A stretch of 64,000 nucleotides of DNA from Haliclystus octoradiatus (GCA_916610825.1 OU744448.1:10420125-10484124); one strand, 5' to 3'; shown: positions 23,572-35,194, numbered from the stretch's first letter. Notes: generated by a model from the sequence alone, not told the origin. Numbers and translations: made by a program.

Positions 23572-25031
23572 CAAATTTCCAGTGATGTGAGAATTACTTT
23601 TGAAAAGTAATAAATTACATTACAAATTACTTTTCCTCTAAAGTAACTAATTACATTACTAATTACTTCAGCCTAAAAAGTAATTGATTACAATTAATAA
23701 TTACTTTCCCAAAAAAAGTAATTAATTACTAATTACTTCATGATTACTTTAACTTGTGAACAAAAGATATTGCCTCTTTTTCGACAATGACATGTCTCGT
23801 TTTGCCAATCATCGCGGCCATCTTGTTTTTTTACGAAGGGGAACGATTGATTTAATAATATTAATTTAATACTGGTGACTGCAGCAGAGGATAAATTGAT
23901 GTTGAAACTTTTTAATAAAGTTGCCAAATAAATGGTTTATTTTTTTCGGATCGATCTATTTATAAAGCCATACTTTTAAATCATCTTTTCATTATTCGAA
24001 ACTCACTCAAATAAAAAGTGAAAAACTATTGAATCTATTGATCAACAGAACAATGTCTGAACGGAAAAGAATAGGTTATGGGATAGGGTTTATTGGTCAT
24101 ATATCACACAATTCACCTGGTTTGAATAGCTCTCGTGAAAGCTGCAAATAATGTGAGATTGCATTGCAGACAGAACAATAAAAAGCGGAACTTCGTGAAA
24201 GCAACGCCTTTGAAAATTATCACAAGACAACAAAGCAAATATTTTGTAGTCATAAAAGTAATTTGAAAAGTAACGTCAATTACTTTCTCTCAAATAATAC
24301 TCCCCACTGGTCACACCAACGTTGGGACAACGTTGGTCTAAGGTTGGAATGAACGTTGTTCCAACGTCGGTGAAACAAAAGCTTTACGTTGGATCTGCAC
24401 ATTGGGACAACGTACGGTAACTGACAGTGGAACAACGTTGGATACCGACAGTGGAACAACGTTGGATACCGACATAACTACGACGCAACCGACACAGATC
24501 CAACCCTAATCCAGCCTCAACAGTATACTGTTTATTATTAAGACCTAATGGTCTTACTTTCGAGCCCTCCCGGCTATAACTTGGCCACAACGTGACATGC
24601 GCCCGCTGCACTGAGATTATGAAAACAACAAAGTAATTTGAATAAAAATGAAATTTTATAATATGAAAATATTTATCAAAATGATTTAGTACATGTTCAA
24701 ATAAAAAATATAGGCATTAGATATAACTAGGGTAATGTTATAACATGTACAGTAGTATTGTTTGTACCAAGACTGTGCTGTTTCTTGAATTTATATATCT
24801 TTTTCTGGCTTGAATCATGTTGATATCGGCTATAGACGTCAAACAGTTTGATTTGCTTCTAGTTCTTCACGTGCACCATAACAGACGATTCTAATGGATG
24901 GAAGCGATGATAATTATGATTAGTTATTTAATAAATATTGAAACGATAACCTGAAGAGGGAGGTAATAGTATTAATCATTAGAAACACTACCGCAATCGC
25001 ACGGCTTCTCACCTTTGACTGAAGCGAATAA

Positions 25032-25666
25032 GAGTGTGGACAAAGTGCGAGCCAGTGAGCCATGAAATCTTGCCAGCCATGACGTCATTCAATGTGAGCC
25101 ATACCAAAATATGCGAGCCATGACGTCATTCAATGCGAGCCATACCAAAATATGCGAGCCATGACGTCATTCGATGCGAGCCGTACACGTAATAGCAAAA
25201 CATGCGAGCCATCATCCACCATGTGCGAGCCATCGTTTACCGAATCAGTATATCTCTACGTGAGCCATATGTTAAAATATATATAATTCACTCCCATAAA
25301 TTCAGAAATATTACTAAGAATTGTAAAAAACGATTGGACGATAAATTGGCACGATTTTGCAGCCTTGGCATGGCTACTCCGGCTTTACCGAGCCCAGCCT
25401 CATTATCGTGTTGAGCCATTATCTAATAATTATGAATTTATGGGAGTGAATTATATATATTTTAACATATGGCTCGCATGTAGAGATATACTGATGCTGT
25501 AAACGATGGCTCGCACATGGTGGATGATGGCTCGAATGTTTTGCTATTACGTGTACGGCTCGCATCGAATGACGTCATGGCTCGCATATTTTGGTATGGC
25601 TCGCATTGAATGACGTCATGGCTCGCAAGATTTCATTGCTCGCTGGCTCGCACTTTGTCCACACTC
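25032..25666. mobile_element. Foldback/MULE-like MITE with 9-bp TSD and CRE-bearing arms
   Basis: A perfect 9-bp direct repeat AGCGAATAA flanks it (25023-25031, 25667-25675). The arms (about 25032-25304 and 25430-25666) are long inverted repeats starting GAGTGTGGACAAAGTGCG. They are built of units with ATGGCTCGCAT and ATGACGTCAT. The left arm has three GACGTCAT units and the right arm two, so they differ by one 40-bp unit. Long arms with a 9-bp duplication fit a Mutator-like foldback element. The short loop has no coding capacity. Confidence 0.85.
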
Positions 25667-25689
25667 AGCGAATAATATAGTCTTTCAAT

Positions 25690-27110
25690 ATCAGCATCTT
25701 GAGGAGTTATTCCCGTATTTCCACGAAATATAAGCCTAAAGGAAGTAATAATAAACAGTTTACAGCCGGCAAAATCAAGACAATTAAAATATTTATATCC
25801 AAGGAAACCGTGAGAGTTTGTAGCGATATCATTTGCCTATATTATTTATGTGTTTACTTCGACGAGCAATCCTGGTACCAGCATTTCAAATATGACATCA
25901 ATTTTCTACTTGAAATTTGCAGATACCATAGACAATTATAGGCCAACGTCTTCGTTATCCCATAAGATGAACAGGATAGCCTAAAAATCATGATTTATTT
26001 CGAGTAATATGAAACTAAAAAAACAGCGGCGCTATGAATGGAGAAGACATAAAAATATTTTCAGTCAGTCAATGGAAAAACTTTCATGTCAATGTATATA
26101 TGCAGTACTGTATCTGTATTGAAACGTTAACATAAAGATGTTGTATCGTTACTTCAAACATGCTTAAAACGTTGAAATAATATTATAATCGTAAAAATTA
26201 CCTGTGAGTATTTCGTTCAATCCGAGTATGTTTCTAAAGTGTCAACATCCTGAAGAGTTATTCCAGTATTTCCACGAGTTATAAACCTAAACAGAGTAAT
26301 AATAAATAGTTTCAGGCAGCACATCAAGACAATAAGAAAGTTCTGAATGCTTCCGATTATGTGAAACTAAAACAGCGGCGCTACTTTCGATGAACGGAAA
26401 AGAAAAAGGGGCATAGTAATATTTATAGATAGATAGCAAAATAGACCACTAAATAACACCAACAACCTATGGGTTACTACCTTTTAAGAAATCTTTCGTT
26501 CCGAGTATGTTTTTAAATGCCAACATCTTCAAGAGTTGTTCCAGTATTTCCACGAATTATAAACCTAGAAACAAAGTAATAATAAAATAGTTTCAGACAG
26601 CAAATCAAGACAATAAGAATAGCAAAATAGACCACTAAATAACACCACAACCTATGGTTTATTACCTTTCAATAAATCGTTCGTTCCTAGTATGTTTTTA
26701 AATGCCAACATCTTCAAGAATTGTTCCTGTTTTTTCACCAAATAAAACCTTACAAACAAAATAATAATAAAATAGTTTCAGTCAGCAAATCAAGACAATA
26801 AGAATAAAGATTCTGAATGTTTCAAATAATAGGAAAATAAAAACAGCGGCGCTACCTATACTATAAACGGAAAAGAAAAAGGGGTATAATATTTGTAGAT
26901 AGATAGCAAAATACACAACAAAATAACACCACAACCTAGGGTACCCCACACACTACGGTTTATATTACCGTTCAATAAATCGTTCGATCTGAGTATGTTT
27001 TTAAATGTCAACATCTTGAACAGTTGTTCCAGTATTTCCACGAAATATAAACCTAAACAAAGTGTAATAATAAAATAGTTCCAGTCAGCAAATCAAGACA
27101 ATAAGCAGAA
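25690..27110. repeat. Degenerate tandem array, about 180-550 bp spacing, five units
   Basis: The phrase TTCCAGTATTTCCACGA (variants) followed by ATATAAACCTA and AGTAATAATAAAATAGTTTC recurs at about 25706, 26255, 26536, 26719 and 27022. Adjoining words (AAACAGCGGCGCTA, AATAACACCACAACCTA, CAAATCAAGACAATAAGA) recur too. Unit length varies through internal gain and loss. Confidence 0.75.
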
Positions 27111-28117
27111 GGTTAATCATAAAGATAAATAACTGCTATAAATTGCAGTAATATGATTACAATACTCATTCTAAACTATGTGTCTACCTTTGTCGCTTGA
27201 CGAGCAATTCTGTAAACAATTCAAAATGACATCAATTTTCAGATACCATATTCATAGACAAACATCTTCATTAATATAATTTATTCCACCAGATCAACAG
27301 TCTAATTTACAAAACATGAAGTTAGAAGTTTTGTAAATGATACTGTTTGTTTAATAAGATGAAACTAAACCGAGGAATTTATATCATTTATGGACTTGAG
27401 TAATTTGAATTTAGAAATAAGAAATTTATGGATCATAACTTACCAAAGTTTTCAACCCTTGCGATGTGTACACTGCATCTGATTATAAATCTCAATTAAA
27501 GAACTACATATCTTTCAGCTAGTAATAAGTTAAACGGAGTACTAAATGTGTAACTAGGAGTCCAGGATTAGTTTCTTGGCAAAAAATTCCATGTCGTAAG
27601 TTGTAGTATAGAAAGTTAAATGTGCAAGTCAAGTCCGGTATCATAATCGTCATCATCCAGCTGAAGAAATAAACACAATAATTTATTTTCTTTAATACCG
27701 AGGTGTAGTGCTCGATCTTTTTATCAGTTTAAATAACTTGAAATTTAATTCTAAATTCAGTGCAGTGAAAATTATGTTTTTTTCCATCTGAAAATAATGA
27801 CCGTCGAAGTAAAAAAAGCCAAAAGATTTGAAAACGCTACACCGATAGAGGCTACAATCTGATTGGTCTAATAGGTGATGTCTCGCTTGTATGTTTCGCG
27901 CCGACGGAAGCCCTATTTCGTCATCGGATCATGTCAATCAAACAGCGCCAGAGACAGCGCGAAGGATTGGATTAACGTTGCTGTCCAACTCAGATCCAAC
28001 ATATGGGGTTAAATTTTATTTTCTGTCGTAAACCAACTTAAAACCAACATATAACATTTTCAACCAACGCGTATCCGCGCAACTTTAGTAACGAGTATTT
28101 ACAACAATGCAAATTTA

Positions 28118-28855
28118 CATCGTTTACCCAGGGCTTAACACAGAAAATCAATTTAATTCCCTATGATCTTTGGCCTTTGGAACTATTTTCAATGCAACTA
28201 TACCATGGAGCCTAAATGATGATATTTTTCACTACTCTGATACATAAAAACATCACAAGAAATATCAAGATACAAGCCAAAGATTGTTGGAGGAGGAAAA
28301 CTCAGTCGCTTTCTCTTGTTTAATGCCTATGACTGTCAATATATCAAAATTCTTTAGAATCTTTAGAATTTTTTTGATATCATATACTCTTACAATCTGG
28401 ATGTTTAACCTCAATGACGCCATATCTACTTTTAAATTTCCCCTAAATTTGTTTGTGTGTTCAATGACGCATCATCACGCAATCGTTACTGCACGGAAGA
28501 TGATGCATGATATATCACTAGATTTTGTGCATGGTTTTCTTGGCGTGGCCATCACTTCGCCAAGAAAGCAAAGCTAAATGTAATCTACGATGGTCAGCTC
28601 GCTGTTTATAACTCCGCGTGCGTGAATTATCACATGTTAAGACCAACTGGAAAAAGTTATTTTGACTGTTACAATCATGTGCAGTTGGTAGTTCAGAAAA
28701 TCTGTTGTTTCTGTTTTATTTACCTACATAGTTATAGCTGTAGGGTATGTCTACAGTACTACTACATTACTAATGCAGCAATTGTTTTCTGATGAATTTT
28801 GTTGAATTGAACAACGACGCTGACCCAGCTGTGTTCATTCACATTTAGTCAGACT
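28118..28855. other. No gene recognised
   Basis: Single-copy-looking sequence between hAT copies A and B. A 97-codon open stretch at 28284-28577 on the plus strand has no recognisable domain or splice context. Confidence 0.3.
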
Positions 28856-28863
28856 GAAATCAT

Positions 28864-29745
28864 CAGTGTTGTAAATACTCGTTACTAAAGTAACGCGTTA
28901 CTCGTTACTCGTTACTTTTGGAGTAATTTTAGGAGTAATTAGTTACTTTTTTGAGAAAAGTAATAAGTAATCTAATTGATTACTTTTTGAAGTAACGAGT
29001 ATTATTTGAGAGAAAGTAATTGACGTTACTTTTCAAATTACTTTTATGATTACAAAATATTTGCTTTGTTGTCTTGTGATAATTTTCACTGGCGCTGCTG
29101 TCACTAAGTTCCGCTTTTTATTGTTCTGTCTGCGATGTAATCTCACATTATTTGCAGCTTTCACGAGAGCTATTCAAACCAGGTGAATTGTGTGATATAT
29201 TACCAATAAACCCTATCCCATAACCTATTCTTCTCTGTTCTGACATTGTTCTGTTGATCAATAGATTCCATAGTTTTTCACTTTTTATTTGAGTGAGTTT
29301 CGAATATTGAAAAGATGATGTAAAATTTATGGCTATATGAATAGATTGATAAGACAAAAATAAACCATTTTGATAAATCAAATGAAACCATTTATTTGTC
29401 AACTTTATTAAAAAGTTTTCAACGTCAATTTATCTTCTGCTGAAGTCACCAGTATTGAATTAATATTATCAAATCGATCGTTCCCCTTCGTAAAAAAACA
29501 AGATGGCCGCCATGATTGTCAAAACGAGACATGTCTCTATCGAAAGGGAGGCAATATCTTTTGTTTCACAAGTTAAAGTAATCATGAAGTAATTAGTAAT
29601 TAATTACTTTTTTTGGTAAAGTAATTAGTAATTGTAATCAATTACTTTTTAGGCTGAATTAATTAGTAATGTAATTAGTTACTTTTGAGGAAAAGTAATT
29701 TGTAATGTAATTTATTACTTTTCAAAAGTAATTCTCACATCACTG
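28864..29745 (+). mobile_element. hAT-type nonautonomous element, copy B, complete
   Basis: 882 bp bounded by a perfect 8-bp direct repeat GAAATCAT (28856-28863 and 29746-29753). The termini are CAGTGTTGTAAATACTCG and ...TTCTCACATCACTG, i.e. TIR core CAGTG(T/A)TGT. Subterminal zones are dense in GTTACTCGTTACTTTT and AAAGTAATTAGTAATT words. A central minus-strand open stretch (29148-29402) is shared with copy A but has no known domain and is probably not coding. The 8-bp duplication and CAGTG ends place it in hAT. Confidence 0.92.
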
Positions 29746-29970
29746 GAAATCATGCTGTGAAATATATATTCTATGCATGAACATGTAAATTGTTAGCATA
29801 ATTCTTAAAGCAATCATTATTGTCTATGTATTGATAAAATAAAAATGTCGACCCGGCTGTTTTGTTGATCTACTGACATTTTATACAAATATGTAATGCA
29901 TTTCAAATGTGACTTGCATTCGCATTCATTGAACGAACTGATGAATCAGCAGTGTTATTATTATTTCTAA

Positions 29971-30430
29971 GGCCCTGTTTACAAGGAGGGCGAGTTACCC
30001 GGGTAGGCGAGTTACTCGCCTTATCGAGTTAAAATGTGTTGTGTGTTTTCAAGGGTCACCTGAGTAACCAGCCTACCCGAGTTAAATAATTTGAAGCCAA
30101 TCTAAGCATGCGCGCTGAAATGAAACGATTAGAGAACAAAAGATATCTACAGCGGAAACGTTCGAAACAATAGAAAATTAAAGCTACCATTTTTAATTTT
30201 AACCCGCCTACCCGAGTTACTCGCCTATTTCCGTTTACAAGTCGAAAAGTGACAGAAAGTTGTCTCGGGTAGGCGAGTTACCCGGTCTGCCAAGGCGAGT
30301 AACTCGGGTAGGCGAGTTACTCGGGTGAGCGAGACAACTTTCTCATTTTGCTTGTAAACAGAACGCACATAAACAATAGACCCGGGTAACTCGCCTACCC
30401 GAGTAACTCGCCCTCCTTGTAAACAGGGCC
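29971..30430. mobile_element. PIF/Harbinger-like MITE (TAA target duplication), with nested inverted repeat
   Basis: The TIRs start GGCCCTGTTTACAAGGAGGG at both ends and continue through GCGAGTTAC/GGGTAGGCGAG words for about 50 bp. TAA flanks both sides (29968-29970, 30431-30433). A 3-bp TAA duplication with GGCCC-type ends is the Harbinger pattern. A second inverted pair lies inside (30233-30360), with the same GTTTACAAG...CTTGTAAAC ends and GAAAGTTGTCTCGGGTAGG/GAGACAACTTTC arms. This looks like a related element nested in or derived from the first. It is noncoding. Confidence 0.88.
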
Positions 30431-30699
30431 TAAGGCTGTTTGACAGCCTGTAAGCCACAATCGTAAAAAACTCCAGCTCCAATCTATTACCCTTGCGTAT
30501 CATACCTATTTTGTATTTTGGCAAAGTAGATGATTAATCAATCTAATTAAGGGAATAAATAGGCAGCAATTGAGCAAGCTGTTGTATAATTTCAGAAATT
30601 AATAGCATAACAGTGGCTGCTGAAATGAATAATTGATTATTTATGCGTACCCCAATGTATTGTAGAGAATGCAATGCGAATAGCTACTTGTGAATCACT

Positions 30700-32215
30700 T
30701 GTGGGGCTTATATACTAGCAACCTGCTATAGTATTGTGTTGCTATATCGCAATACTTAACACGATTGTTGTGAAGAAAACATTCAATGTTTTAGCTGCTC
30801 GTCTACGGTCATAAATACCAATGACGTATTACATATGAAACGTGAGGAGCATGATGAGGCTTATACTAGCAACCTGCTTTTTATTATATTGCTTCATTGC
30901 AATATTTGACCGAACAGATGCTAGAAAACATGGAATGCTTTAGCTGCAGTCATACATGCCAACTGATGCATTATAATAACATGACACGTGTGCAGCACAA
31001 TGAGGTCTATACTGGCAACCTGCTGACAAAGTAATAGTATCACATTGTTTTATTGTCATGCTCAGAAAAATTGATGCCAGATAGCATACAATATTTTAGT
31101 TGCCGTCATACTTACCAATGAGGTATTGTTATAAATATGACAGATATGCAACGTGATGAAGCTTATACTGGTAACCTGCTATAGTATCACATTGCTTCAT
31201 TGAAATTCTGAGTGCAATCAATGCTGCAAAACACAATGTTTTAGCTGATGTCAATTGTTATATATGCCAATGATGCAATAAATAACATGACACATGTGCA
31301 GCATAGCGAGGTCTATACTGGCAACCTGCTATAGTATCATATCGCCTCATTGCTATACTTAGCGCAATTAATGCTATAAATGGCAACATACTAAAGCATC
31401 ACATTACTTCATTGCCATACTCAGCAAAATTGATGCAAGAAAACATACAATCCTTTTGCTGCTGTCGTACTTGCTTTTATGACTCAATGCAGCTCAATGG
31501 GGTTATACTGGCAACCTGCTATAGTATCACATTGCTTCATTGCAATCCACAGTGGAATTGATGCCAGAATACATGCAATGTTTTAGTTGCTGTCATACTT
31601 ACCAATGGGGTATTATTATAAATATGACACACATGCAACACGATGAGGCTTATACTTGCAACCTGCAATAGTATCATACTGTCTCATTGCAATTACTAAC
31701 CACAATGATTGTGAGAAAGCATATCATGTTTTAGCTGATGTCATATATACCAATGATGTATAATTATAATATGACACCATGCAACACAATAGGGTTTGTA
31801 CTGGCAATCTGCTATATTATCACATAGCTTTATTGTAATCCTCAATACAATTAATTGGGGAAAAAACATTCAATGTTTTTGCTTCTGTCGGAAATACCAA
31901 CTATATTATTAATGTACTTTATTGATAATGATTAATAATTATGACACCTGCAGCAGCAAAATAGCTTATATGCTATACAGGCAACCTGCAACATTACATT
32001 GCTTCATTGTTTACTCAACCTTTTAATGCTAATTTAAAGCTTTTTAAGGTAAAGCTGTTGTCATATTATTGCAATCTGCTATAGTATAAAATATGCTTCA
32101 TTGTTTACCATGGATACTGCTCATATGAAAAGCCTCATGTTTATGATGATGTTGATTCTATCAAATTGACCTATAGAATACTGGCAACCTGCTATATAAT
32201 GTATACATTTTACAT
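30700..32215. repeat. Tandem satellite-like array, unit about 146 bp, about ten copies
   Basis: The phrase (T)GGCAACCTGCTATAGTATC recurs at about 30719, 30868, 31013, 31157, 31318, 31508, 31655, 31800, 31979 and 32185. Spacing is mostly 144-149 bp, with occasional 161-206 bp units that contain a partial extra copy (e.g. 31384). Within each unit, CATTGCTTCATTGC, CAATGTTTTAGCTG and ACCAATGA recur in order. Divergence is substantial, so the array is old. Confidence 0.9.
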
Positions 32216-33660
32216 ATGTTCATCTGTACTATCTAAAAATCGATAGTGGAAACAAAACTTGTAGTCCTATCCATTCTTTCTGTTTGACATGGCTGTAAGA
32301 AGGCCACAATGCCAATACTAAGAACAACAATCAAATACGTGCTGTTCAGATCTTTCGCATCCTGCATCAGAATCAGCATGTGTTGCCTTATTGCCAAAAC
32401 AGTACCTCTATAGAAAGCTAGCAACCACACAACTATTAAAATAATAATGCTACTGTTACAACTGATATTGCAACCTGCAAGATGTTGTCACAATTGTTGA
32501 ACACGCATGTGGAATGTGCATGGTACTTTTTAACAAAAAAGGTGAACTGCCTTGAGTTATACTCCATAGTGTGTATAATACACAGAAGCATAAACGAGCT
32601 TACTTGCAATCTGCGCCTAGGCGATTTCTTTTTGAAATGGGACAGACCCTGCATTATTTCAACACTCATTCGATGTTCACACTGTAAACTAGTCAAGGGT
32701 GTGGGTATGCTACCAGCATAATCCTTTTACAGCCTCCTATAGATTCTTATCATGTTACCGTATCATATTATGGTAATGATGGGCATGATATAATTTGGAT
32801 CCATTGGTATGGCTGTATGTTTGCTGCTCAATACAAATTTATAGTTTTCTGAATTTGGAAAAATTCCGTTGCATAAGATTATTGTGTTTTTGCAAAAACC
32901 AAATGCGACTGCTGATGCTCTGCTCGTGCAGTTTTTGTTTATAGTGGTTTCTTGAATCTTGCTGGTATTTTGCAATTTGTTTTGCAAAATTTGAGGGGGG
33001 AAGTGACACAATATTGCTAAGATACGATTTAAGTCAGACTTAACTCAATTGACTTGCAATACTTACAGTGTTATGCAAAAACCGATGCTTATAACAACGA
33101 TGTTGAGCAAGGTCTCTACTCTACTAGATCATTTGCACCTATGCAAATTACTTGTCGAAAAATAGGCTTATCTAAAACCAGAAGTCTATCGACATCTCCT
33201 GGTATTTCAAGTTATGAATACGCTACTCTGCAGACCCTGCCCATAACGTAGCTGGATATTTGTAATGATTTCAATTTGATTTCATAAAGATGCTGATTGT
33301 TAATTTGTTATCCATTATTTTACAATTCTGAATGAATTACATTTCTATCACATGGTAAATATACCTTCTATACAGATAGGTATGTCAACACAGATTGACA
33401 AGCATTAGTATTACAACGCTAAGTATTGTGTCTCAACACAACGAAGCAAAGTACTCTATATATTTTGAATAAGGTACGATTTCCGTGCTCTTATCATCTG
33501 TTCCTGGTTCTTAATTCGCAACTCACCTATTGGAGTCACCCTCCCTATTGGAAATATGATGACTTATACATCTATTTATGGGACCCTCCCTTGATGATGC
33601 GAGAGCTGCTCACGATGTAAAGACTGATTAGACATGCGCGCATGCGCACATCTCATTTCT
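32216..33660. other. No gene recognised
   Basis: Several short open stretches lie on both strands without recognisable domains. The region follows the tandem array and seems to grade out of it (isolated GCAATCTGC/GCAACCTGC words to about 32610). Confidence 0.35.
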
Positions 33661-33679
33661 GACTCCTTAGCTCAGGACC

Positions 33680-33717
33680 ATGACCTCGGAGAATTACTAT
33701 CAAACTTCAACTTACAG
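33680..33717 (+). CDS. Possible first coding exon with strong donor
   Basis: An ATG in a good context (GACCATGACC) is followed by 12 open codons (MTSENYYQTSTY) and a near-ideal donor CAG|GTAAGT at 33718. No partner exon is certain. Joining it to the candidate at 35195 gives an early stop, so either the partner or the call is wrong. Confidence 0.25.
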
Positions 33718-33796
33718 GTAAGTCTCGTTTAATTTTAAATTAATCCACTCAAACATTTAATCTTACTAAAATCAAATTACCACTAAAACTTGATCT

Positions 33797-35012
33797 ATCA
33801 TATCATACGGTATCACAGCTCATATAAAAACGCGTTTTGAGATTTTTTACGTTGACATTAGATTTCAAGTATTGTATGGATTGATTAAATCAAAATAAGG
33901 AAATTACTTCATCGATATAACTATATAGAAGATGTAATAACTCAAATGTTTGTTTTAGCTCTTAAATTGATATAACTTTAACTTTAAGTTAAGTTGACAA
34001 AGGGTTGTTGATGATGTTTAAAGAAACTGGATTACACACTCTCGGGTTGTCGGTACTTGGGTCGGTACTGTTAATTTAAACTCACAGATACAATTTACTG
34101 CCTTATTCTGTTTGCGATATTATGATCGTAAAAATCCCATAATCTATACTTTAAATGTGTTGAGAAAAATCAAATACAATCTTAGCAATTTTATATTGCC
34201 TTTCATGCCTTTGAAAGCAGAAGTAAGGAGTTCAGGACCAGGGGGGTAACTGCACCATGACGACTACACAATGACGTGCCACTTTTTTGGGTCCATATTC
34301 AAGCTGAGTATGAGATTTCAAACTTAGAGCTTTTGGGTATCCTATTTTTGACTTTTTCAAGAATTTTCGAAAAATTTTTGCATCATTTTTGTGTATTTAC
34401 TTAAAATCAATCAACCTGCTGGAACTTTTGGGGTAGCATCAACAGAATTTTTGGAACTTTTTGGATATTTTACCTTTTTCCAAAGTGGCACCCCCCGCGT
34501 CCCTGAAGAGCTGGAGTTACTCCCCCCCCCCCCCCCGGTTCAGGAACGTGAAATTCATCTTTAACTAGAAAACCACTAAATCGTGAAAGAATTGCGAATA
34601 GTTTCTGACCGGGGTTGTATTTGTCAATTTTGCTCGACGATAGGCATTTGGCATATTTGGGAGCTTTAGCACTGTAATGCCTTCAAAATTGCACAATTTT
34701 TACTATTTTCGTCTCATAATTGCCCGAAACTCGACTTAGATTTGTTATTGTGGATTGTGTCACACAAAAAAGGATATAGCTCAGTGTGCTCACTGCTCAC
34801 CATAAACATTATGCAACAAATATAAGAAGTTTCGTAATCGAGATAATAAAGCTTATTTCAAATGCACGGGTCACGGAGTTCATTGAAATGTATGTAACTA
34901 ATCATTGATTATTGAATATTTCATTTGCATGAGTTTGTCAGAGTTTGTCACTCAAACCATTGTAATGCGCTTTACACTTTATGCTCATTCGGTGTTTAAC
35001 TGGATACTACTA
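33797..35012. repeat. 1.2-kb repeat, copy 1 (filled site)
   Basis: It matches 38753-40107 in the same orientation from CTATCATATCATAC to GTTTAACTGGATACTA, with many indels. Copy 1 carries a family-X element (34238-34537) where copy 2 has only AATTCAGGAACG. Copy 2 carries about 120 bp (38815-38935) absent here. No ORF was recognised. The 3' terminal phrase also resembles the repeat at 2738-3226, so these are probably mobile elements rather than a segmental duplication. Confidence 0.8.
34238..34537 (-). mobile_element. Short-TIR element, family X copy 2 (8-bp TSD)
   Basis: It is flanked by GTTCAGGA (34230-34237 and 34538-34545). It is the inverse of the copy at 4497-4903: GGGTCCATATTCAAGC, AAACTTTTTGG-type and CCAAAGTGGCACC words recur in order. 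It starts CCAGGGGGGTAACTGC and ends AGTTACTCC followed by a run of 16 C. The homologous position in the repeat copy at 38753-40107 lacks it, which confirms the insertion. Confidence 0.87.
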
Positions 35013-35194
35013 TTGTAAATTTCCTGTAAAGCTATATAATTGTAAACCCCCTGCTTGTTTGTAAATGTGAACTCTTAGCTATCTACCATCAACATGTAAG
35101 GTTGATCATGTCAGATTGGGCAGACGAAATCAAGTAAAAACATTCGAAAAGAATTTCAAAAAGTAAACATATTTGGCCTCTTTTATTCTTGCAG

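Larger units (their letters stand above)
24303..28075. mobile_element. Insert inside hAT copy A, CCAAC-rich ends, unclassified
   Basis: It begins CCCACTGGTCACACCAACG and is rich in CAACGTTGG words for about 200 bp (24310-24520). It ends with spaced CCAAC words (27970-28075: GTCCAACTC, ATCCAACATAT, AACCAACTT, TCAACCAACG). The ends thus share subterminal motifs, as many DNA transposons do, but I could not define a TIR or target duplication. Inside are the foldback element at 25032-25666 and a degenerate tandem array at about 25690-27110. No coding domain was seen. Confidence 0.55.
23580..28109 (-). mobile_element. hAT-type nonautonomous element, copy A, split by a 3.8-kb insert
   Basis: The left part (23580-24302) matches copy B (28864-29745) in reverse orientation, starting CAGTGATGTGAGAATTAC. 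The missing end appears 3.8 kb away at about 28076-28109 (AGTAACGAGTATTTACAAC then AATG in place of ACTG). The outer flanks are CAAATTTC (23572-23579) and CAAATTTA (28110-28117), a 7/8 match to an 8-bp target duplication. About 99 bp present in copy B (28898-28996) are missing at the junction. The element has no complete coding region; runs of AAGTAATTAGTAATT-type repeats form both subterminal zones. Confidence 0.85.

Noticed and set aside
24384-24611. 75-codon open stretch with repeated VGIQRCSTV
   Set aside because: The repetition comes from the CAACGTTGG-type DNA repeat at the insert's end. It is not a protein repeat under selection.
29148-29402. 84-codon ORF inside hAT copy B
   Set aside because: It is conserved in copy A only because both are copies of one element. 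It has no transposase motifs and is probably noncoding.
30225-30524. 99-codon minus-strand open stretch with RVTRLPE repeats
   Set aside because: It is the translation of the Harbinger-like MITE's GCGAGTTACTCG-type modules and is noncoding.
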